Part shown: positions 56,023-64,000 of the stretch, one piece after another | Position numbering within the stretch: position 1 is the stretch's first letter | How the letters are laid out: each line of letters opens with the position of its first letter | DNA from: Ricordea florida | Taxonomy: Eukaryota; Cnidaria; Anthozoa; Corallimorpharia; Ricordeidae | NCBI GenBank assembly: GCA_949710005.1 | Contig: OX453276.1 | Span: 16,821,949 to 16,885,948, forward strand | Reading direction: 5' to 3' | Length of the DNA stretch: 64,000 nucleotides | Program-made: the position numbers and the translations under genes | The notes under the pieces: generated by a model | Told to the model about the DNA's origin: nothing | The model's input: the letters and a program-made list of their open reading frames with translations, nothing else | The model's database searches: none

Positions 56023-58440
56023 GTGACTCGGTCATGTCCTGGCAATAGTACTGCCGCTAAATCTTTGAAATTCCGTACTAATTGTCCTTCTCCTTTGGGG
56101 CCAGAGCCAGTTCAAGAGTCAGTTGTTGATTTCAGTTTTAATATTTGCCATCCAGCACCATCACTTTACCTTACATCAATCCCTGTGGCCAAGGTCAAGT
56201 CGTCTTCTCATGTGTGTGCTTCCAAGCCAAACATGGAGACTCCAACCACCTGGATAAAACTCGTTATTCAGTACTCTAGCAAGCCCATGACTAAAATACT
56301 TCCAAAGGACTATGAGGCTATAGGAAAGGCGCTTGCCTTTGGACCACCACAGGGACTGGCAAACGTGGTCGTCAAATGCAAGGATTTAAACAAACTTGTT
56401 GTTCAAAATGTAATGAAACTTGTGTTGAACGAAGTAAGTTCCCTCTGCTCTAGAAACAACCCGTCATTATTAAGAAAGTACAACAAGGGGGACCTTGTAA
56501 ATTTCGATTCACAATCGGTTGGCGAGGAGTGGAAAAAAAGAGCACCACTGTTTTTTTCTTTCCTCATGACGTGTTGCACACATGAAGGCGTGAAATAGCT
56601 ACTGAGAGCTGCAGTTGCTTGCTCTGTGCTTCTTAAACAGCATGACCCACAAATGAATGCAACTGCAAATGTTTTAGGAGTCCCCATCAAAACAAGCTCA
56701 ACTGAGGTGAAGAAATGTTTAAATCTTTTGTCATTTGAGTTTCTGTTTGTTTCATTTAGAATAATATAAAAAATATCGAAAGCATGTCATGAGCTAGTTG
56801 GAGCAACTGATGTAAAATAAGGACAATTAAAAAGTTAGGTGTACATTGTGCCATGTTAAACAAATTTTTAGAACTGAAGTTATCTTGAGTGTTTGAATAA
56901 CATGAATAAATATAGGCTAGACTTAATATTTGTCATGTCATAGCTTGAAAGATTATTTGAATTTAAATGGTCTATGTAGCCAAAATTCTCTATGCATTTG
57001 AACCCAAAAATTACAGTTTGTCTTTTTTACATGTAATACTAAGTTTTTAGTGAAACTGATTAGTGCTAGATAAAGCCAGATGAGGCAAGAGAATTTTTAA
57101 TTCTTGAAGGTCTGGACCGGGGGTGGGTACTCCCATAAATTTTGGACAGGTGTGTACTGTGAACTGTCTCAAACCCTGACCCTATTTAAGGATGAAGGAA
57201 ACGAAAATGGGCACCCTATTAAAGGCCCAAACCCAAAAAATGACACCCTATGCAAGGGAGAAACGAAAACTAAAAATAGCTTAAATGGAAAAAAAAACCA
57301 ATCTTTATAAAATCGCTAATACATCATTTGATCATTTGTTTTCCACTTAACTGGGTATTTACGCACTATGTTAGCTGATACAATTTAGGCACCCTGTCTA
57401 AGGATCACACTGGAAACACTATGCCAACATGGGCAAAATTGATACCCTATTTAAGGATTGAGAACCTCAAAAACCATACCCTATCCCGCGGCACATACCT
57501 ATATAGCCCATACATGGGGGGGTCTGGAACACCATTTTCAGCAATTTCTTAAGATGTTTCAAAACCAATGTTTTTCACCTGGGGCTATTATTATATTCCC
57601 AACTACACATTTTTTTAGGATTTTGGGTTATCGCAATTGCTAGCTGTGGTCTTTTATATGTAGAAAAAAAACTTTCTTTTAACACATTTATTTAGTCTGC
57701 ATTCTGTTTGATATTGTGTTGTTCTCTAAAACCATCCATAGAAAAACATGTCTAATTTGGCTAAATTTTTTTCTTATGCCCATAGGCCACCTTGCACAGA
57801 TTATCAAAGCTAAAAGTCACATGTTGTAATACATGTGTTTTGAACAAGCTTGATATTTTGAGAATGAACCATGACAACCCATTGAAAGCTCAAGCAGCAG
57901 ACAGCAAGGGCACTTGCCGCAGCACGTTTGCTCCAACACATGTACAGAAGATTGTGTGCCTTCCCAACTTGTATCTCAAGCAAATGCATCTGTAAAGGAA
58001 CAACAATTAAAGGCCTGTCATCCAGGATTTACAATTGCCTTTGATAACATTGATTTAGAAATCAATAGAAAGAACATGGCAATGTCTCAACAGAACAGAG
58101 ACATCCACTGGGTTAATCACAAGATGTTTTTAAACAGGGTTTCCAGGAATTTGTTACCATCTGATTGCTCAAGATGTGATTTGTCAACTGTCCAAAACAG
58201 TAATTTTCTACCTGATTTCCTTGATCAACAAAGGCAACATTCCAACTACACCATTCTTGTATCTTGAATATTGGTGCAGTACTTTGATGCATATGAGCCT
58301 TTGAGAGATGTCTGCATTCAGCACATACCCCATACATATATAACAAGGAGATTTCTGAACAATCAGTAAAGGTGAAAAAGCTACATAATATTGACAATAC
58401 AGCCCACTCTAAACTGGATATACTCAGTTTCAATGTTGTT
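56023..58440 (+). pseudogene. DUF6589-like transposon-associated protein, several exons
   Basis: 56023-56598 encodes PTTWIKLVIQYSSKPMTKIL, ILPKDYEAIGKALAFGPPQG, LVLNEVSSLCSRNNPSLLRK and SVGEEWKKRAPLFFSFLMTC. Beyond the TAG, RAAVACSVLLKQHDPQMNAT continues the family pattern to about 56700. Later exons: 57790-57905 (RLSKLKVTCCNTCVLNKLDI and MNHDNPLKAQA), then 58010-58270 with FTIAFDNIDLEINRKNMAMS, NRDIHWVNHKMFLNRVSR and VQYFDAYEPLRDVCIQHIPH. The DN-D...IHWVNHK..NR and HIPH motifs are those I associate with DUF6589. In-frame stops break it. The biochemical function of the family is not known to me. Confidence 0.55.
57100..57660. repeat. CCCTATTTAAGGAT-type degenerate repeat in an intron-like stretch
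   Basis: Near 57180, 57210-57250, 57390-57420 and 57445-57490, copies of ACCCTATTTAAGGAT / ACACCCTATGCAAGG-like units recur with spacing of tens to about 200 bp. It lies between DUF6589-like exons. It looks like a dispersed repeat common in cnidarian introns; family not known. Confidence 0.4.
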
Positions 58441-59632
58441 AAGCTGACTCTGTGTGTCTGTGCAGTAGGCTCACTGTGTCCATGTATGTTTAATTACATT
58501 AAATGAATTTATCTCTTAAAATATAGCAATCCTATATTTAACAATTACTTCCATGGGCACTCATTGGCTTTTGTTATGTCATATCCAAAAGCATGAGAAA
58601 CACCCAAATATTTGCAATATTTGAGTTCCCTGGATGTTCTCATGCTGAGACAAACACCTACCACTTTGCATACAGATGTGCATGTAGACTGTACAACAAC
58701 TTATGTGAATATCTTTTGAAAAAATAAGCTCTCTGCAAACCACCAAAAGCCAATTAGAAAACCAGCCTCTTTATTTCACCTATAGGTCATAGTCTCTTGT
58801 ATCAGTAGGACCCAAGGAATGTACATTATCAGTCACATGATTCTCTAAGTTGCGACTTCTTAAAGAAAAATTTTGAATTAATTTGAATGAGTAAGATACT
58901 AAAGACTTTTCTAAATCAGAAAACATTGTAAATGAAATATTTGAGGTAAACTGAATATTTGTTACATTGTGTGGTTCCAGAAAATGTCCATAGTTCCCCT
59001 ACAGAAGGGATTGGAAAACCTGGAAGTGGGTCTCAAAGGGCACACATTTCAAGGAAATGTACAATGTATGAAGCTTAATTGAAATTTCCAGAGGAGTAGG
59101 AGTGGGGGTCTTAGGAAACGTCCCTTCCATGGAGGATGGGGGTATGAATATTATCTGAAACAACACATTACTCTTTGTTTTTGCTAACATTGTATTTCCA
59201 CTTTTAGGCAAATACTTGTACAATTTTTTATATTCATTTTATTACAAAACATGACTATGAAATGAAACATGAAAAAACAGGTTTTACGTAGTAAGAGGTG
59301 TCATCTATTGCTTTTCCTTAAATTCCTTTTTTTCCTTTAACGTGCGGTTCAAGGAAATATAATCGCTTGCCACACTTTCTTTGGAAATTACAAGGGTGTG
59401 GGGTCTCAAAAGCCAATTTTTTTTAAACAAAAATATGAAGCATAACTGGAGGTTATTCATACAATATACCTTACACAGGGAAAGAGAAATTTTCTGAAAC
59501 AACAAAATACCAACATGATGGCAATCAACAAATGAGTGAGTATAGTTTAATATCCATGGCAATATTATGTAAGAGGGTACCATAACAGTTCTGTAGTCGT
59601 ACACATTAAACAAATATGTAAACCCTACTTAC

Positions 59633-61745
59633 TTATTGAAAATTGTTTAAGTGCATCCACTGCAGTGTTAGGGACTCCAGAAATTCCCAATCTGCCAGAT
59701 ACGTCAGCACATGTACTTAGTCCAAGTTGAGATAGGGACAGATTCTCAGTTGCCATTTCAAACAGAGTCATCATTAAGCAATTCATCCCATTGTTCATCA
59801 AGTTCAAAATCATATCCATCTAGAGATTGGTCATCACTAAATAAATGCTCCATTTCACCAACATCTCCATACACTTGGCTTAGAATTTCCAAAATTTTGT
59901 AGGCATGCTTTAAGTGCCATATTTCAACCAAAGAACACACGTCATCGATGGTGAACAGTTTGTCTATGTTGTCCAACACTTGTGACATTTGTTGTTCTGA
60001 AAACCCCAGAAGAATATGAGGGTTGGTTAGGGTATTAAAATCTCCACCTCCAGATGTCTAGGTCAAATCAATGATGAGTGACTTGTGGTAATACTTTAAA
60101 TGTTCATGAACGGTAGTCTTTTGTTCCCTTAATACCTGCCTTGTTCTTGAAGGGGCGCATTTACTTTCTACTTTACTAGCTCCAGGAATTTAGTCAGGCT
60201 GACCACGATCTCACACACCACATTTACATTCATTTGCACAATTGTCACAGCACATGTGAAGTGATTGTGGAAAACCTGAAGTTCCATCAAAGTTGTAGAG
60301 AAGTGTGTTCCGTCTGCACTCTTTAGACTTGACGTACTACTTCATGTCTTTGTCAACACGGTTCAGAAACAACGCCTGGTATACGATGAATGCCACACTC
60401 TGTTTCCCATCTCTCCCTGCACGCCCCGTTTCCTGAATGTAGGCCTCAACATTTTTGGATGGCCCAAAATGAATTGTGTGATGCACGCCTTTACAGTCCA
60501 CGCCCATTCCAAAGGCAATTGTTGCCACCAACACTCTGACAGGTGAATCTTCTTTTTGAAATGCATTCAACACAGCTTCCTTGTTGCTATCTGGCATACA
60601 GGAATGCAGCATTTCAAGGACAACATTTCTTTGGTCATTACTGCCATCAGCAAAGAAATTGTCACCAAGCGTTCCTCTGATGGTTGAGTAGAGCACACCA
60701 CATTGTTTTATGGTCTGACAAGATATAATCATGGTACATGTAGCATTGGTTTTCATCTGTTTAATTTCATCAACCAACCACTGAAAATAATCCTCAACAG
60801 ATTTATCTTTCTCCGTGTAATGCATGGAATATGCAATGTTGACCTTGGCAGGGTTTTCATATATAACATGCGGAAGCTCCATCATCAATATTTCCACGAT
60901 GGCCTTTCTGTTGGAGCTTGTGGCAATAGCAGTTAAGGCTATCATCTTTACTGAAGGTGCCAGTGATCTTAATTCGTGAAATTCCGAATAGGTTTCCCTA
61001 AAAGCTGCCATGTTGTTTGTTGTCACACACACTGAGAGATAAACATTTATATCAAGCGCAATATTTCCCATGATTGAGAGAAGTTTATTCAAAAAATCAA
61101 ACAATCCAATTCTTTGTCAAGTTTCTTAAAAAACAGCAGTGCAATCTTATTTGACCTGTAAGTCTTAACTGTGCCGAAAGCAAAAGTTGAAATAAGCACT
61201 CCAAAATTGAGAAGTAGCTGCAATGGCCTACCTTTTCAGACAACCTCACAAACATGCATATATAAACAGATTATGTTTGCTTACCACTGCTTTATTACAT
61301 GAGCTTCATTGACAGCAATCGCACACAGTTTATTGGAATACACATAACTCGATAGCTCTTTTCGCCAGCATTCAATTTTTAACCATGCTTCAGGACTTCC
61401 ATAAACGACTGAAAACGCTCCCTTCTCAACACCCGTCGCTTTTTCATTGTCTGTGTCGTTGAGAGTGGCTGCTGAAACTCCAAGATTGGTAAGCTTTTCG
61501 ACCTGGTCTTTCATAAGATTTACCAAAGGCGAGATCACAACGTGACCACAGGTATTACACAAGACATCAAAAAGCAATGGTAAAGCTTGATATATCAAGG
61601 ATTTTCCAAAACCAGTAGGTAAATTAACAAATAAATCGGTTTCCTTTAACACAAAGTGCATTATCGCTTCTTTTTGGAGTGCATTAAACTCTGAGAAACG
61701 AATTTGTTTGCACAGTCGCTCCAAAGCACTGCTTACATCCACCAT
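59633..61745 (-). pseudogene. RecQ-family helicase with C-terminal extension, decayed
   Basis: ATG 61743-61745 (MVDVSSALERLCKQIRFSEF). Exon 1 has motif 0 FNALQKEAIMHF, Walker A LPTGFGKSLIYQ, HVVISPLVNLMKDQVEKL and motif II NEAH (Asn codon 61308-61310; the family has DEAH), ending at a GTAAGC donor near 61284. Exon 2 (from about 61010) has KMIALTAIATSSNR (motif III), VRVLVATIAFGMGVDCKGVH (V) and YIQETGRAGRDGKQ (VI), then a CRR...CCDNCANECKC zinc-binding region. A C-terminal extension (MSQVLDNIDKLFTIDDVCSL, LKHAYKILEILSQVYGDVGE) ends at a GTAAGT donor at 59632. In-frame TGA (60211-60213), TAA (60190-60192) and TAG (60058-60060) and a one-base slip near 59765 make it a pseudogene. The exon 1-2 junction is unresolved. 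Confidence 0.8.
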
Positions 61746-61850
61746 GTTGCTGCGGGAATACAACACAAGGTCAAAGTCCCACTTTCCAGAAATTGGAAGG
61801 TGAGCTATGATTGGCCAACCGCCGGCGAACGGAAGTGGCACCTCGGTTGA

Positions 61851-61890
61851 GCAGACGTCTGTGGGGGAGAAACGCCCTAAGGACGTCTGC
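61851..61890. repeat. 9-bp inverted repeat GCAGACGTC...GACGTCTGC
   Basis: Arms 61851-61859 and 61882-61890, 22-nt loop GTGGGGGAGAAACGCCCTAAG-like. It lies about 100 bp upstream of the RecQ start codon. A second short palindrome (GCCGGC) lies nearby. I recall this unit from coral intergenic DNA, where it may be part of an element terminus. Confidence 0.6.
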
Positions 61891-62389
61891 GCAGGAGGCT
61901 ATGTGAGCTCTGGCCATACACTCCAACCACGGAAAACTGATATCCCTTGCTTCTAATAGCACACTGTTCACAGTTGCTTTGGGCGTTGCCGTAAGGGGGT
62001 GAAAATTTCTCCTGTTTGCCATTATTATCGATATAGTTCCATACTGAAAACAAAAAAAAGCAGACAAAATCAACTTGACATCATCGATTCACTTTCAAAT
62101 GATAATTTTATGAAACGGAACTGTTTGTTGATTTCAATTTTCTCTCACCTAAGAAAAGACAAAAAGTCATGTAGCGGATATAGAGATCTCTCAAGTCAGC
62201 TCACTGAGTGGTCAAAAGGTCAAAACATCAACGACAACATTCCTTAACGGCAACATAATTGTGTTCAACGAAATGGAATGCAAACCTAATTTTGACCTGT
62301 GGCTTTCCAGAGTGGCTCTCCCTGTGAACGGTTATAGGCAGAAAAAACCACATTCTTGTAATGACACCAAAATGGCCACCCCATTCTAA

Positions 62390-62465
62390 AGATTCCCCAT
62401 TCCCCGATCCCCATTCCCCATCTCCATCCCCATCCCCATCCCCATCCCCATTCCCATTCCCCAAT
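62390..62465. repeat. (CCCCAT)n-like minisatellite
   Basis: CCCCATTCCCCATCTCCATCCCCATC-type units, G-rich on the minus strand (GGGGATGGGGATG), with potential to form G-quadruplex. Upstream DNA 61891-62389 and downstream 62466-62969 show no gene. Confidence 0.85.
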
Positions 62466-62969
62466 TCCCTGTTTTAAAGATAGCCCTTCATGTGCTCATA
62501 GCTATGTTCAGCTAATTGGAGAATATATATTTTCTGGAATTGTCAAATTGTAAGCGTCAATCAAGGGCTAAACGATTCCTGCAGATTGAAATCAGGAGGA
62601 AAGAGCAGCATTCAGAACTCGCTGTCAACAAATCGAGTGAAGATACTTGATTTCCTGGTTCCTTTATTAAGTTAAAATAGATATCTTCCTTCTCGACAAT
62701 AATTTATTGAGTTGGATGATTCTAATATTTAGCTTGAACTTTAAACAGTCTTCAGCGACATAGAAATTTCGTTAAAGCATCGCCGGTATTTTTGGCGTCC
62801 CTAAACAAAAGCCGGAAATCTGTATATTCATTTGTGACATCTCCCACGACGGGATACAAAGACAAAAAAGCATTCTCTGATTGGGCAAGTTTCAAAGGAC
62901 GAATTTGGCACAAAAAAGTTCTTGAAAATGGAACGGAAGCAGTTGTTAGCTAAATTCGGGAAAGTTATT

Positions 62970-63533
62970 TTATTCGGATGTGAGCAGCCCTTTCTTTGGG
63001 GGGAGCGTTGTGTGACATCCCAAAAAACCCCAAAAACGGAGTTCTTTTGTTATTTCATCTTGTGATTTAAAATACATAGGTAGGTTAAAGTTAAACTCAT
63101 CTACTTTTGCAACAATGTCATTAAACAGCTGAAACAGGTTGATGGAGGATAACTGCTGATTTGTTTGTTCCATAAGAAGGGTGATGGCACAGAGAACTGT
63201 ATACTCTAATTGGTTAAAACACCCTTCGTTGATTGCCTCTCCTTTGAAGTTTGCAAATTTCAGAGGCGACAGCCCCCTTTGATGCTGCTGATACACGTGC
63301 TGTTTCCTCTTCCTTGCTTTTCTGGGAGTACTGTGGGGTTGCTTACGCTCTCCTTGGTTGTCGTAACAGTCGTCTTATCCACACTTTCCTTGGCATCTGC
63401 AACATTTGGTACATTTTCTAAAAGCAGACAAGCAAGAGCACCATATTTTCGATTTGTAGACACTCGCCCTGACCTTCATTCGTTTGGAAGTGTTTGAACC
63501 ACGTAGACAACCTTTAGTCATAGATATCTCCAT
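62970..63533 (-). pseudogene. Cysteine-rich (CXC-like) protein, one internal stop
   Basis: ATG 63531-63533. The frame reads MEISMTKGCLRGSNTSKRMK, YKSKIWCSCLSAFRKCTKCC, RCQGKCG, then TAA, DDCYDNQGERKQPHSTPRK, a basic stretch, and a longer helical part (INEGCFNQLEYTVLCAITLL and FQLFNDIVAKVDEFNFNLPM), with a stop at 62970. The C-x-C...KCxKCCRCxGKC...C.N pattern resembles CXC-type zinc-binding tails. The TAA after KCG is the only break across 187 codons. It lies on the same strand as, and upstream of, the RecQ-like gene and may be part of the same element. No name is known to me. Confidence 0.5.
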
Positions 63534-64000
63534 GGAGTTTACGGGTCCAACAATAAACTTAATTAGAATATATCGATACGGTAGAAATTTTGCTTTATAG
63601 TTTGGAAATTTGCATTTCTATGCACTACTTAACAATTACACATCGAGCCCTAGTGTTCTATGAGCAAATTGTCCATGAGGCACAGCCGGGTTGACTAACA
63701 TTAAAAAGGCTACGCGTGCAATAGTTTTTTCTATCGGCTAATAAAAAGCAGTGGCAGAACCAATCAGATTCATGGACTTCTAATAGAATACGGCTGAGTT
63801 TATATAATTTTTAGGGTCAAAAAACGATAAGCCGTAGAAATTATACTCCATATTCATTTTAAAAACGTTAAGCTACCAGAAATATATGTAAATTAGATTA
63901 GTCATATCAATTATGAATTACAAATATGTATCATTGATCATTGTTATTAATTATACTGAAATAAGAACAATATTTGTGGCAGTTACGGGGTTCGCTTTCT
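63534..64000. other. AT-rich end of window, no gene seen
   Basis: Only short frames and AT-rich sequence. It may contain the promoter of the cysteine-rich gene. Confidence 0.4.

Noticed and set aside
58113-58433. 106-codon minus-strand frame
   Set aside because: Antisense to the DUF6589-like exon, which has the recognisable motifs.

Overview
The window looks like AT-rich nuclear DNA from an animal, most likely a cnidarian and plausibly a stony coral. Genes are intron-split with GT-AG sites. The transposon families and protein dialects (THAP+DDE transposases, YqaJ nucleases, Tx1-like and CR1-like LINEs, DIRS, DUF6589-like proteins, Crypton DUF3504) match what I recall from cnidarian genomes. 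I see no bacterial operons and no convincing intact host gene. Almost every recognisable coding stretch is mobile-element DNA, most of it decayed. The organism and the family names come from memory, not from a search.

Layout. 1-1168: Crypton (DUF3504 tyrosine recombinase) pseudogene, minus strand. 1717-3496: THAP+DDE transposase of ISL2EU/IS4EU type. 3763-16904: a 13.1-kb TTAA-flanked element with 18-bp perfect terminal inverted repeats that I call Kolobok-like. It has a small three-exon gene at one end and a transposase gene (12084-15972, minus) at the other. A Tx1-like LINE (about 5415-11930, minus) sits inside it, and that LINE is itself interrupted by a piggyBac element (10333-11812) and a Harbinger-like deletion derivative (8709-9486). 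A small CR1-like LINE piece interrupts the transposase gene. 17150-20390: a YqaJ nuclease remnant and two weaker minus-strand exons. 20640-23345: a CR1-like endonuclease fragment abutting a 483-codon transposase-like ORF.

23591-25577: an element with 13-bp inverted ends and a 57-bp coding tandem repeat. 25985-28340: DIRS retrotransposon fragment. 28345-29830: CR1-like LINE ORF1 plus the start of ORF2. 30528-30588: a canonical minimal hammerhead ribozyme. 31380-32100: a possible MITE. 34475-42598: a second YqaJ / THAP-DDE pair facing each other, with a Tx1-like LINE (35947-40881) between them. 44294-44369: a second hammerhead-like fold on the minus strand. 45179-49527: a PB1 + CCHC zinc-knuckle + coiled-coil gene split by a CR1-like LINE. 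49970-52539: fragments of pogo, EnSpm/CACTA and Ty3-like elements.

54804-63533 is less familiar. It holds an in-phase exon pair of an unidentified gene, a DUF6589-like pseudogene, a RecQ-family helicase with an altered DEAH box, and a cysteine-rich protein. These could be parts of one large undescribed mobile element or an accidental cluster.

The main results are the four-layer nested insertion, whose inner junctions restore the interrupted reading frame, and the two hammerhead ribozyme folds. Many elements carry frameshifts, nonsense codons or substitutions at catalytic residues.
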